From contig NZ_JBBWUA010000019.1 of assembly GCF_038181555.1 (NCBI RefSeq), positions 1-62,700 on the forward strand: a stretch of DNA of 62,700 bases. The letters run 5' to 3'. Position numbers and translations under genes: made by a program. Positions 35,026 to 43,629 of the stretch are shown piece by piece. The stretch's first letter is position 1. Each line of letters starts with the position of its first letter. Origin of the DNA: Desulfitobacterium sp038181555. Lineage in GTDB: Bacteria; Bacillota; Desulfitobacteriia; Desulfitobacteriales; Desulfitobacteriaceae. Under the pieces are notes generated by a model, which was given only the letters and a program-made list of their open reading frames with translations, had not been told where the DNA came from and searched no databases.

Positions 35026-35028
35026 CCC

Positions 35029-35994
35029 TTAGCGCATGAAGTCTACAAGTGAAGGCTGGATAATCTTGGCCCCGGTTGACAAGGCGGCTTGATAGACATT
35101 TTCAGTGGTTTTAAAATCCACCAGAGTTGCAGCGATATCGGCATACAGAACATTGGCGAGGGAATTAGACATGTTAGCCGAGGTGGAATCCAACTGAGAA
35201 TAGATGGAGTCCATGCGGTTCTGACGCGCACCCAATTCAGCACGAAAATCCACAATGTGGTCAGCCTGCTTCTCTAAATCCGTGATGCTCAAATCGAGTT
35301 TTGGCATTGAGGGATCCTTTAAGTCTGCACTTAGTTTATCCAGAATTCCTAACATACCGATTTTTGTCATGTCACCAGTATTTGTATATGTATAATTAGG
35401 AGGAATCGATGCATCCGGCATATATTCCCGTCCCACACCGAATAAATCCCGCCCATTAACAGAGACATCGACACTCAGATTACTACCCACTTGGAACTTC
35501 ATGATATCATTAGAACCCGCCCATGGAGTTGTTCCTGGAGTTGACCCCGGTGGGTATGGCTCCACATTGGCTGTCCCACCAAAAACATATTTGGTGCCGA
35601 CGCGGGTATTGGCAAACTGCATCATCTGTTCCTTAATCTGATCAACCTCGATGGCCATCTTTTCTCGATCTTCCACTGAATAGGTCCCATTCGCTGCTTG
35701 AAGTCCTAACTCCTTGGCTCGTTGAATCAACTTGGTCATCTCACCTAAGGTATCATCAACTGTGTCCAAATAGGATATTCCTTCTTTGGTGTTGGTTTTC
35801 CACTGCTCCACATGGGAGATGCTGCTTTTATAACGCAGGGCATTCTCGATTCCTACCGGATCATCGGAGGGACGTGTAATTCTGCGCCCGGAGCTCAGTT
35901 GGTCTTGAAGTTTATCCATGCGGCCTTGGGCCGATTGGAGATTGCGTAATAGGTTATTCGAGAGCATATTATTAGTAACCCGCACGGGATTCAC
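35029..35994 (-). CDS. flgL: Flagellar hook-filament junction protein FlgL
   Basis: HAP3, the adapter between FlgK and the filament. 321 aa with the flagellin-like N-terminus (MNPVRVTNNMLSNNLLRNLQ, LSSGRRITRPSDDPVGIENALRYKS) and C-terminal helix (AALSTGAKIIQPSLVDFMR). It follows flgK after a 54-base gap. Confidence 0.96.
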   Translation of the reverse strand: MNPVRVTNNMLSNNLLRNLQSAQGRMDKLQDQLSSGRRITRPSDDPVGIENALRYKSSISHVEQWKTNTKEGISYLDTVDDTLGEMTKLIQRAKELGLQAANGTYSVEDREKMAIEVDQIKEQMMQFANTRVGTKYVFGGTANVEPYPPGSTPGTTPWAGSNDIMKFQVGSNLSVDVSVNGRDLFGVGREYMPDASIPPNYTYTNTGDMTKIGMLGILDKLSADLKDPSMPKLDLSITDLEKQADHIVDFRAELGARQNRMDSIYSQLDSTSANMSNSLANVLYADIAATLVDFKTTENVYQAALSTGAKIIQPSLVDFMR

Positions 35995-36048
35995 CTACTT
36001 TCCGGGGATCTTGCCCCCTCATGATTTGATTTAGCATCTAGCTATTGT

Positions 36049-37575
36049 TTATCGCGTAATGCCCATACCGTTAACGATGGTGTTGAGCATATCGTCCAGC
36101 ATAGTTACAATCCGTGCGGCTGCCGAGTAACTCTTTTGAAAGCGCACAAGATTGGTCATCTCCTCGTCCAGAGAAACTCCAGACAGGGATTCCCGCTGGT
36201 TAAACATATGGTTAACAAGAACGGCTTGACCCTCGGCCATCCGGGTAGCTTGCTGGACATCAACTCCCAGCTCAGAAATGGAGGAGCCATAAAAGTCCCC
36301 AAAAGAGGCAGCAGATATAGCCGCTGGTGGCGTTCCACCAAGTGCGGTCCAACCCGAGGATAAGGATGAAATTTTTTGGGCAACTTCCCCGTCTCCATAA
36401 GTGACCGAACCAGTGGCAATCAACCAAGGATCGTTTATCAGATTAGCATTTATGCTAATGTTAGCTGCAGTAATAGGAACTCCATCATCAAAGAAAACTT
36501 CTCCAGTATTTCCTGCTCGATCTATACCACCCGCATGAAGAGAATTCACTGTTTCAGCGATTCCAGCAGCCAAATCATTATATTTTTTCCTTAGATCGGA
36601 AAGATAAGCATTTTCCTTGTCTTCTCCGCCAACAAGATCATAACCAGAACCGCGCAATAAAAGATCGGACTGCAGTTTCCCCATCTTATCACCTAAGCTC
36701 ACTGTGTTTCCAGCTAAGTAAGGGTGTCCGGCAGCCCATCTCACCTCAGCAAAGGGAAGCCCATCGGCTCCCGTCATCACTGGCTCTGCTAACTGATAAG
36801 CAGTAGTATCATCAACAAGAATATTATTCACAGTCTTATCATCACCAATATATACTTTAAAGATATTGACCTCACGATCCTTGAATGTAGCATCACGGCT
36901 TTCCACAACGCGCACATTCACCAACTGTGAGAGTTCATCCACAAGGGTATCCCGCTTGTCTCTTAGATCATTGGGATTGTCTCCTGCTACCTCTGATCTT
37001 TTAATCTGGAAATTCAGTTCCTGAATCTGTTGAGCAGCGACATTGATTTGATCAATCTGAACACGGACACTGGAGTCTAGACCCTTCTGCATTTCAGTAA
37101 TCTGCTGGTCGATATGGTGAAATGTATCAGCAAGGGTGGCTGCCCGCTCGAGAAGGACAGACCGAGAACCCAGATTCTCCGGGTTCTTGGATAATTCACT
37201 CCAGGCGTTCCAGAACTTGTCCAGATCATTACTGAAGCTGTTGTCATCAGGTTCATTAAGTAGCTCTTCGACTTGATTTAAATTGTTTTGCCGGGCTGAC
37301 CAGTACGACTGCTTGGTGTTTTCCCAGCGATATTGCCGGTCCACAAAAATATCTCGTGCCCGCTCGATGCCCTGTACGGTTACTCCTGTGCCGACAGTCA
37401 GGTTATGCCCCATGCTAGGGATACTGCTGGGTATGGTGGCTTGAAGGTTGACGACTTGCCGGGTATAACCCTTACTATTGGCATTGGCAATGTTGTGCCC
37501 TGTGGTATCCAAGGCGGTCTGTTGGGATTCTAAGGCCCGCCGTGCAAGCTCTAGTCCTGAAAATGTGGAGCGCAT
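36049..37575 (-). CDS. flgK: Flagellar hook-associated protein FlgK
   Basis: HAP1, at the hook-filament junction. 508 aa; N-terminus STFSGLELARRALESQQTA and the rod/hook motif TTGHNIANANSKGYTRQ; C-terminal helix LVRFQKSYSAAARIVTMLD with the final LNTIVNGMG. It is 12 bases downstream of flgN. Presence of FlgK and FlgL implies a hook exists, although flgE is not in the window. Confidence 0.97.
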   Translation of the reverse strand: MRSTFSGLELARRALESQQTALDTTGHNIANANSKGYTRQVVNLQATIPSSIPSMGHNLTVGTGVTVQGIERARDIFVDRQYRWENTKQSYWSARQNNLNQVEELLNEPDDNSFSNDLDKFWNAWSELSKNPENLGSRSVLLERAATLADTFHHIDQQITEMQKGLDSSVRVQIDQINVAAQQIQELNFQIKRSEVAGDNPNDLRDKRDTLVDELSQLVNVRVVESRDATFKDREVNIFKVYIGDDKTVNNILVDDTTAYQLAEPVMTGADGLPFAEVRWAAGHPYLAGNTVSLGDKMGKLQSDLLLRGSGYDLVGGEDKENAYLSDLRKKYNDLAAGIAETVNSLHAGGIDRAGNTGEVFFDDGVPITAANISINANLINDPWLIATGSVTYGDGEVAQKISSLSSGWTALGGTPPAAISAASFGDFYGSSISELGVDVQQATRMAEGQAVLVNHMFNQRESLSGVSLDEEMTNLVRFQKSYSAAARIVTMLDDMLNTIVNGMGITR

Positions 37576-37587
37576 AAGAATCCTCCT

Positions 37588-38070
37588 CTAAATGCTTCGA
37601 TCTAAAAAGTGAACATTGCTCTTCGGTTCATTTTCCTTGCCCCCAGGACGAGCATAAGTGCTACCACTGGGTTGGGCTGTAATTAGACCGAGAGTTAAGT
37701 CAATCACTCTGATCGCTTGTTTTAAAAGCTGAGTGTTTAATTCATTGACTTCACGTAAATTAGTGAGAACGGTATCTAGTTCTGCCTTAACCCCTGCTAA
37801 TTCAGGGAAACGCTCTGCCAACTCACTTAAGGTTATATTTTCAGGGGCTTTGCCTAACTCCTTGGCTATCTGCTCGGCCCACAGAAGACGTTCCTTTTCC
37901 AAACGGGAGGCTTCGATAATAAGCTGCTCTTCTCGAACAGTTGCTGCTTCTATCTCATGGAGGTTATTGTTCACCAGTGCCTGTTGCTTGTATTCTGCGA
38001 ACATCTTAAGCTCCTCGTAAAGAGCCGCCTGTCGTTTTAGATTATCATTGAGTCGTTTGATCTCAGGCAC
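37588..38070 (-). CDS. flgN: FlgN-type flagellar export chaperone
   Basis: Chaperone for FlgK and FlgL before export. 160 aa, helix-rich with a long coiled coil (LNDNLKRQAALYEELKMFAEYKQQAL and following), ending in a Pro/Gly-rich flexible tail. Sequence is weakly conserved; the call rests on this structure and the flgM-flgN-flgK order. Confidence 0.88.
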   Translation of the reverse strand: MPEIKRLNDNLKRQAALYEELKMFAEYKQQALVNNNLHEIEAATVREEQLIIEASRLEKERLLWAEQIAKELGKAPENITLSELAERFPELAGVKAELDTVLTNLREVNELNTQLLKQAIRVIDLTLGLITAQPSGSTYARPGGKENEPKSNVHFLDRSI

Positions 38071-38099
38071 AGTGCAACCTCCTTATGTCATCTGGTCTC

Positions 38100-38375
38100 T
38101 TACTCGCCACCCAACAGCTTGGCTGCGATAGCTTGAGCATCGATTCTGAATTCCCCTTGATTGATTCGCTCGGATATTTCACGAATCCGATCTTCTCGAA
38201 CCTCCGGCATTTCCTTGATCTTCTGTAGAAGGTTCTGGTAAACCTGCCCTTTGTCAGATACCTTCATCCCATCTTGCTCAAGACCAGGCACGGCAACCCT
38301 TCTACTAACGGTTGTTACTCGGTTAGTCGCTTGAACACTGCCGATTGAGGATATTGATGTTCCATCAATTTTCAT
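38100..38375 (-). CDS. flgM: Anti-sigma-28 factor FlgM
   Basis: Binds sigma-28 until it is exported through a completed hook-basal body. 91 aa with a disordered N-terminus and the conserved C-terminal sigma-binding helices (MKVSDKGQVYQNLLQKIKEM, RIREISERINQGEFRIDA). First gene of the late operon flgM-flgN-flgK-flgL-yviE-fliW-csrA, with a sigma-28-type promoter 36-63 bases upstream, so it lies in its own feedback loop. The start is behind GGGAGTGG. Confidence 0.95.
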   Translation of the reverse strand: MKIDGTSISSIGSVQATNRVTTVSRRVAVPGLEQDGMKVSDKGQVYQNLLQKIKEMPEVREDRIREISERINQGEFRIDAQAIAAKLLGGE

Positions 38376-38410
38376 ACGAATCCACTCCCGTACACACTAT
38401 CTTAATTGTA

Positions 38411-38438
38411 TTATCGGCATTCTCCTCAAAAACATAAG
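38411..38438 (-). promoter_or_regulatory. Sigma-28-type promoter of flgM
   Basis: Minus strand: a perfect -10 GCCGATAA at 38418-38411 with a weak CTTAT at 38438-38434, 15 bases away. It lies 36 bases before the flgM ATG. The gap 38376-38732 is a divergent promoter region shared with motA. Confidence 0.65.
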
Positions 38439-38625
38439 GGATTGTTATCGTAAAATATCTAATTTATAATCTATATTTCTCTGTTTTTCTCTGATTAACG
38501 CGTTCTTTCCTCGGCAAAGGAAGTTTTTTGTGTTAGTGCTAGTCCCTTATCTCATTTTCCTATATAATCAATAGAGTATGGAACCTGCTTTAGCATAATT
38601 ACCTGATATTGGTGCTTAAGGCCTA

Positions 38626-38653
38626 TAAAGATTTCTGAACTTTTTTACGATAA
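38626..38653 (+). promoter_or_regulatory. Sigma-28-like promoter of motAB
   Basis: TAAA at 38626-38629, a 16-base spacer, then TACGATAA at 38646-38653 (six of eight match GCCGATAA). It lies 80 bases before the motA start. A TATAAT at 38563-38568 could serve as an additional housekeeping -10 but has no good -35. Confidence 0.5.
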
Positions 38654-38699
38654 TACCATATGCCCTCATGTTTTATTCAGCCCATGAGAAATCTAACGC

Positions 38700-38735
38700 A
38701 AAGGAGGTGGCCGGGCAGCCGGCCGTTACACAATG
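38700..38735 (+). promoter_or_regulatory. Ribosome site separated from the motA ATG by a hairpin
   Basis: A perfect AAAGGAGG ends at 38707, but the ATG is at 38733, far too distant for direct use. Between them lies a hairpin, GGCCGG-GCAG-CCGGCC (38709-38724). If it folds, the unpaired distance shrinks to about nine bases, the optimum. No in-frame start lies nearer to the ribosome site. Confidence 0.75.
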
Positions 38736-39533
38736 GACATTACAACAATTCTCGGGATACTTATTGGTTTTGGTGCATTAATCATAGGTTTCCTTCTTGA
38801 AGGTGGCCATCTAAACTCTCTTTTCCTCCTGCCTCCAGCAATTATCGTTTTTGGCGGTACCTTTGGAGCAGTCTTTGCTAGTTTTCCATTGAAGGAAATG
38901 AAAAAATTCACTACCTGGATTAAAATCGCCTTCACTGAAAAGACCTACGGCACTGCAGAGGCATACGACATTCTGATTCGTTTTGCTGAGAAAGCACGCC
39001 GAGAAGGACTGCTCAGTCTCGAACAAGAATTAGAAACTGTCGAAGATCGTTTTACACGCCAAGGAATGCAGCTGGTCATCGACGGTACAGATCCAGATAT
39101 TACTCGCGAGATTCTTGAATCTGATATCGCCGTAATGGAAAAACGCCACAAAGTTGGAATCTCCGTATTTGAAGCGGCTGGGGGCTATAGCCCGACCCTC
39201 GGGATTATCGGAACGGTAATGGGCCTTGTGCACGTTTTGGGAAATTTATCAGACCCTGAAGCCCTCTCCAAATCTATCGCCGGAGCGTTTCTAGCAACTC
39301 TCTACGGTGTAGCCTTTGCAAATCTTCTCTACCTTCCCATCGCTACAAAGCTAAAGCAAAAGGATAGGTTTGAAGTGGCTGCCATGGAAATGGTGATGGA
39401 TGGAATCCTCTCCATTCAAGCAGGTGAAAACCCCTCTATCCTTAAAGAGAAGCTTAAGACGCACCTCGGGAGCATGTCTGAGCCCGTACAGGTTCGTGAT
39501 GAAGCAAGATCAGAGAGTCTTGGAATCAACTAA
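38733..39533 (+). CDS. motA: Flagellar motor stator protein MotA
   Basis: Proton-channel stator subunit with four membrane helices. 266 aa; the N-terminus MDITTILGILIGFGALI fits the family exactly, with a second helix at about 30-50, the cytoplasmic loop with charged residues that act on FliG (about 65-150), and the GYSPTLGIIGTVMGLVHVL motif in helix 3. The tail after 245 is charged. The start codon is reached by an unusual hairpin-spaced ribosome site. Confidence 0.96.
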   Translation: MDITTILGILIGFGALIIGFLLEGGHLNSLFLLPPAIIVFGGTFGAVFASFPLKEMKKFTTWIKIAFTEKTYGTAEAYDILIRFAEKARREGLLSLEQELETVEDRFTRQGMQLVIDGTDPDITREILESDIAVMEKRHKVGISVFEAAGGYSPTLGIIGTVMGLVHVLGNLSDPEALSKSIAGAFLATLYGVAFANLLYLPIATKLKQKDRFEVAAMEMVMDGILSIQAGENPSILKEKLKTHLGSMSEPVQVRDEARSESLGIN

Positions 39534-39597
39534 TGTTAAGTTAAAAATAAGTTTGAAATAGAGACAATAACTTAAAGCATAGAATTTAGGTGAGATA

Positions 39598-40443
39598 ATG
39601 GCAAGAAAAAGTGGTGGAGAACCCGAAAAAGATAATTCGGAACGTTGGCTTCTTACATACTCCGACCTTATTACCTTACTCATGATTTTCTTCGTGGTGA
39701 TGTACTCCATGAGCAAGGTTGATGCCGATAAATTCCAGGCCATGGCTGAATCGCTCAGCATTACCTTGGGAGGAGCCTCAACAGCCCAAGTCGAGATTGG
39801 AACTTCTCCCGCGGGGCCGAACCTAATCGAGACGTATCCTACCAAGACACCCGAACCTTCCGGGGATACCCTAGAAGAAGGAAAGGGTGCAGGTACCGGC
39901 AATGCGGATATCGAGAATATGACGATCGAATCAATCAAGCAGAAGCTTGATAAATTTGCCTTCGATAATCAGATCGAAACCAAGCTGGTCTCCTCTATTG
40001 AAGAAAGAGGTTTGGTCATCAGTATTCAAGATACACTCCTTTTCGAGAGCGGCTCAGCGGTCATTACCCCCCGAGCACGCGAAATTCTCGAAAAAATCAA
40101 TAACGTTCTGGCCTCCGCACCCAACTATATCAAAGTCGAAGGACACACAGATGACCTTCCCATTAATACCGACCGTTTCCCTAGCAACTGGGAGCTATCT
40201 GTTTTACGGGCAACCAATGTCCTCCATATCATGCAAGAAAGAATCCCTGCTGAGCAGCTTTCTGCCACAGGCTACGGGGAATTTCGCCCTGTGACCACCA
40301 ACGATAACGAAATCAACCGCGCCAGAAATCGTCGCGTCGACCTCGTTATCCTTCGCTCCAAATACGACTTAACGGAGCCGGGACAGTCCCTAGAAGCCGA
40401 TCCAACTTCAGGCACTCCCCCAACTCCGTCTAATAATCAGTAA
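39598..40443 (+). CDS. motB: Flagellar motor stator protein MotB
   Basis: Anchors the stator to peptidoglycan. 281 aa; one membrane helix with the proton-binding Asp (D23, YSDLITLLMIFFVVMYS), a linker rich in Pro, Gly and Thr (about 60-110), and an OmpA-like peptidoglycan-binding domain (about 135-260: VEGHTDDLPI, ATNVLHIM, NRRVDLVI). It follows motA after 64 bases. No intrinsic terminator is visible after it; a tandem repeat array begins 63 bases downstream. Confidence 0.96.
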   Translation: MARKSGGEPEKDNSERWLLTYSDLITLLMIFFVVMYSMSKVDADKFQAMAESLSITLGGASTAQVEIGTSPAGPNLIETYPTKTPEPSGDTLEEGKGAGTGNADIENMTIESIKQKLDKFAFDNQIETKLVSSIEERGLVISIQDTLLFESGSAVITPRAREILEKINNVLASAPNYIKVEGHTDDLPINTDRFPSNWELSVLRATNVLHIMQERIPAEQLSATGYGEFRPVTTNDNEINRARNRRVDLVILRSKYDLTEPGQSLEADPTSGTPPTPSNNQ

Positions 40444-40506
40444 CTCAACAATTATACTGGCGAATTTACTGAGTCATCGTTATAGTAGAGTAATACTATA
40501 CCTTAT

Positions 40507-40618
40507 CTAATAAGACCTTAGCTAATAAAACCTTAAACTAATAAATCTCTAAGCTGATAAATCCCTAAACTAATAAGTCCCTAAGCTAATAAGTCTCTAA
40601 GCTAATAAGCATCACAAG
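40507..40618. repeat. Tandem array of a 16-bp unit
   Basis: Six nearly complete copies of CTAATAAGTCCCTAAG (units start at 40507, 40522, 40538, 40554, 40570, 40586) and a degenerate seventh. Units differ by one to three bases. The array is AT-rich, lies right after motB and contains regular TAA stops, so it is not coding. Confidence 0.9.
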
Positions 40619-40680
40619 AATAAAAGAGTTCACCCTCTATAGGTTACTTTAGAGTTTACCCTATAACCCCAAGATATTAC

Positions 40681-40926
40681 CCAAGGATTTTATTTTACAA
40701 AAGTGAACGCCTTCTAAGCGAGCGGCGACCAATCTTCGCGAAAAGCACGTAGCGGAGACGGGTTGGAAACAGGACGTTTCCAACCGCCTAGAGAGCCAAA
40801 CAAGTGCGAAAAGCTCGCCCGCTTTTCGGGATGGCGATTTAGGCGGGCACCCGTCGGAGCGAAGTGCTTGAGCGTTAGATTGGTCCGCGCAGCTTACTGA
40901 GTGAACGATGTAAAACAAAATCCTGG
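40681..40926. repeat. Foldback element with long imperfect inverted repeats
   Basis: Outer arms CCAAGGATTTTATTTTACA (40681-40699) and its near reverse complement (40909-40926) enclose a GC-rich block. The two halves keep matching inwards in inverted order: GACCAATCT, AAGCAC and GACGGGT occur on both sides. Inner stems are CCGCCTA/TAGGCGG (40784, 40840), GGTTGGAAAC/GTTTCCAACC and CGAAAAGC/GCTTTTCG. No gene inside. It could be a structured RNA or a non-autonomous mobile element. One hairpin motif recurs at 58028-58056. Confidence 0.75.
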
Positions 40927-40967
40927 AGACCACCCTCCTAGGATAACACTCTAAAAACCGTTCTAAC

Positions 40968-42011
40968 CTAATAAGCCAGATGCTTGACGGCCCGATAAAC
41001 AATATCCGTAGCCAACTCGACTTGCTCAATCTTCACATTCCCCAGCGAATCCTGTGGCGTATGATTGTTCACCAGCCACTCTCGAGCCAAGAGGGTCACT
41101 GCTGGGATGCCCGCTTGGGCAAAGCTCATCTGATCACTGTTATGGCCACCGCTATCCACCTGCATGGCACTGGCGCCGGCATCGGCTGCTGCCTGATGAA
41201 CCGCCTGGTAGGCGATATCCGTGGTGTTTTCAGTCCAGAGACCAAAGTTGCCGATCATGCCATTTCCTACGGTATCGACGTTCACGACCGCTTTAATTCT
41301 CTCCAGAGGCACAGTGGGATTCGCTACAAAGGTCTTTGAACCTAAAAAGCCAAGTTCTTCTGCACTCCAGAAGGCAAAGACTACCGTCTTGCGCGGTGTC
41401 TCTTTCTCCCGAACCAGACGGCGGATGACATCGAGTACGCAGGCTACTCCGGAGGCATTATCATTGGCTCCCGGATAGATCTTACCATCATAAACTCCCA
41501 AGTGGTCATAATGAGCAGATAAGACTATAACCTCTTTTTCCGTCTTTCCCATCAGACCACCTAGTAGGTTTAAACTCGGAGCACGTAGCATTTGAGTATT
41601 ACCAACAGAGAAGGTTAAACGGCTACCAGCAAATTCCTCTTTGACCTCCGGAATGGTAAAGGCTTGGGCATAGCTCCGTTCTTGGTCTCCCAAAGGTTTC
41701 AAGCCGAGTAAACTCATTTCCCGTGACAGATACTGGGAAGCGCGACCTTCGCCTGCCGCACCCGCTCGCCGGCCTTCCATCTCGCCAGAGCTTAGAGTTA
41801 GGATATCATCCATAGCCGTTCTGCTTAAGCTTTCGGACTGGAAATACTCATTAATAGTTTGGGCTTCCGGCGGGATAAGATAGAGCTTAGCCCGAGGCTG
41901 TGCCAACAAAGGCTCCACAACCGATTTTACTTTGTAGCCTACACCGGTCCACGGTAAGGCCATGGCCCCGAGACCAAGGAGTATTTTCAAGAATACCCGT
42001 CTTGTTTGCAT
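40968..42011 (-). CDS. Tat-exported M28 family metallopeptidase
   Basis: Zinc aminopeptidase-like enzyme. The N-terminus has a twin-arginine signal (TRRVFLK followed by a hydrophobic stretch LLGLGAMALPW), so it is probably exported folded. The M28 metal ligands are visible: H and D of SAHYDHLG and GANDNASG, the EE pair of WSAEELGFLG, D of VNVDTVG and H of NNHTPQD. I choose the ATG at 42011 behind AAAGGAC (347 aa). It lies between motB and yaaR on the opposite strand; its substrate and any link to motility are unknown. Confidence 0.88.
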   Translation of the reverse strand: MQTRRVFLKILLGLGAMALPWTGVGYKVKSVVEPLLAQPRAKLYLIPPEAQTINEYFQSESLSRTAMDDILTLSSGEMEGRRAGAAGEGRASQYLSREMSLLGLKPLGDQERSYAQAFTIPEVKEEFAGSRLTFSVGNTQMLRAPSLNLLGGLMGKTEKEVIVLSAHYDHLGVYDGKIYPGANDNASGVACVLDVIRRLVREKETPRKTVVFAFWSAEELGFLGSKTFVANPTVPLERIKAVVNVDTVGNGMIGNFGLWTENTTDIAYQAVHQAAADAGASAMQVDSGGHNSDQMSFAQAGIPAVTLLAREWLVNNHTPQDSLGNVKIEQVELATDIVYRAVKHLAY

Positions 42012-42050
42012 GAACAACGTCCTTTCAAGTCCATTACAGGGGGAATTAAG

Positions 42051-42488
42051 ATGCCGCTACGAATTAACGGGTCTCAACAAACAGAGTCCCTCACCCGCTC
42101 CTCTGGCTCATCTCCAAAGGGAGATCTTGATTTCAACAAGGTCCTCACTCAGACTCGGAAGTTACAAAGCCAAGAGCTTCAGGAATTTTTAACTCGTCTT
42201 GAGAAAAAGGGACAGCAGCTCGCTGAGAGCTTCTCCCTGCGTGACCTGACCGATTTCAAAGACATGGTCAAATCCTTTTTGCGTTCGACCTTTGGTCAAA
42301 GTCGTCAGGTCTCAGAAGAGTCCTTTTGGGATTTTCAAGGACGACCCAAGGTGCTTTCCCGAATCAACGAAATTGATAAGGCCCTTGAAGAACTCGGACA
42401 AAAGGTGCTGGATACCCAGGCCAAGCCTCTAGAAATTCTCACACAAGTCGACGAAATACGCGGCCTGATAATCGACCTATTGGGATGA
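42051..42488 (+). CDS. YaaR family protein (DUF327)
   Basis: 145 aa from the ATG at 42051, which follows AGGGGGAA; the frame to 42006 overlaps the divergent peptidase start and is rejected. A short Ser-rich N-terminus is followed by a helical YaaR domain: LQEFLTRLEKKGQQLAES, then LRDLTDFKDMVKSFLRSTF and a final IDKALEELGQKVLD / IRGLIIDLLG. The function is unknown; here it precedes cheR by 37 bases, which links it loosely to motility. Confidence 0.8.
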   Translation: MPLRINGSQQTESLTRSSGSSPKGDLDFNKVLTQTRKLQSQELQEFLTRLEKKGQQLAESFSLRDLTDFKDMVKSFLRSTFGQSRQVSEESFWDFQGRPKVLSRINEIDKALEELGQKVLDTQAKPLEILTQVDEIRGLIIDLLG

Positions 42489-42525
42489 TTCACTTAAAAT
42501 ATTATACATGAAATGAGGTACCACT

Positions 42526-43314
42526 ATGGCTAATCTAGACAACACTACCTACGAATGGTTTGTTAAGGCATTCCACCCGAAAAGCGGGTTGGATCTAAAC
42601 TTTTATAAGCAAAATCAAATGGAGCGACGTATTAACAGCTTTATGTCCTCCCGTGGCTATAAAAATTATCCTGAATTCATTAAGGCTCTTGATCTGGATA
42701 AAGATCTCTACGACGCCTTTTTCAAGCATTTAACGATCAATGTCACCCAGTTTTTCCGAGATACCAACCAATGGAAGACTCTGCGCGAAGAGATTCTCCC
42801 CAAGCTCCTAGAAAAGAAGGCACCTATAAAAATCTGGAGTGCCGGCTGCTCGAGTGGTCAAGAACCCTATTCCATGGCTATCACCTTGATGGAATACTTC
42901 CCGCAAGCTCGCTTCACGATCTTAGCTAGCGATATCGATGTCAACGTGCTTGAACAGGCGAAAAAAGGAATCTACAAAGAAGCTGATTTCGCGAGCACGG
43001 CCCCTGAGCTTATTCCGAAGTATTTTACACCTGTGGATGGAGGCTACCAAATTAAGGATCAGGTCAAACGAGCGGTAACCTTTCAGAAGCAAAATCTTCT
43101 CACTGATCGCTTTGATTCTGGGTTTGATTTACTCGCCTGTCGCAATGTAGTGATCTACTTTACAGAAGATGCTAAGGATATGCTTTATCGCAAATTTGCT
43201 GATTCCCTAAATCCAGGAGGGATTCTTTTTACGGGGAGCACAGAGCATCTTTTTGGGATGAGTCATTTGGGCTTTAAACTCGTCTCCTCTTTCTTTTACC
43301 AAAAGCAGCCCTAA
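42526..43314 (+). CDS. cheR: Chemotaxis protein methyltransferase CheR
   Basis: Methylates glutamates of chemoreceptors using SAM; counterpart of CheB. 262 aa: N-terminal helical domain (about 1-75), then the SAM domain with KIWSAGCSSGQEPYSMAI (motif I), LASDIDVNVLEQA, FDLLACRNVVIYFTED and a C-terminal GSTEHLFGM. Length is normal. It is separated from cheB, cheW and cheA by 31 kb and is on the other strand. Confidence 0.97.
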   Translation: MANLDNTTYEWFVKAFHPKSGLDLNFYKQNQMERRINSFMSSRGYKNYPEFIKALDLDKDLYDAFFKHLTINVTQFFRDTNQWKTLREEILPKLLEKKAPIKIWSAGCSSGQEPYSMAITLMEYFPQARFTILASDIDVNVLEQAKKGIYKEADFASTAPELIPKYFTPVDGGYQIKDQVKRAVTFQKQNLLTDRFDSGFDLLACRNVVIYFTEDAKDMLYRKFADSLNPGGILFTGSTEHLFGMSHLGFKLVSSFFYQKQP

Positions 43315-43629
43315 TCGTCAATAGTTTCTTTTGTCTATCCCATTATATCTGATGAGGGATCTGTCGCAAATCGTTGGTGAATAAACGAAGGTGGCAGACC
43401 CTTAAGACCCGAAATAATCGTTCGTTTCTAATCGACTTTTTACTCGCCTATTTGCCAAAATTCTTTCATCAAACCTAATATGCGAGCGAGTCAAGTGGGT
43501 ACCTGGGTATATTTTGTCGGACATTTCACTTTCAAATCTCTTTGGATTTTGTTAAACTTAAGTTAACATTCACTTTACAAATACTAGGTCAAGCGGCTAA
43601 CTAAAACTAAGAGGAAGGTGGGATTTCTA
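43315..43629. other. Gene-free gap after cheR
   Basis: No gene longer than a few codons, no terminator and no clear promoter are visible. It is AT-rich towards the right end. It contains two TTAAC segments near 43552-43568 but no palindromic operator that I can support. Confidence 0.5.

Noticed and set aside
40861..40890. GCGTTAGAT sequence resembling an integron attC core
   Set aside because: The opposite half of the element lacks a matching core, and no integrase or cassette is near. Inverted repeats alone explain it.
40661..41029. Open frame of 122 codons on the minus strand
   Set aside because: It runs through the foldback element and into the peptidase gene; no ribosome site, Cys/Arg/Ser-rich composition and no family resemblance.
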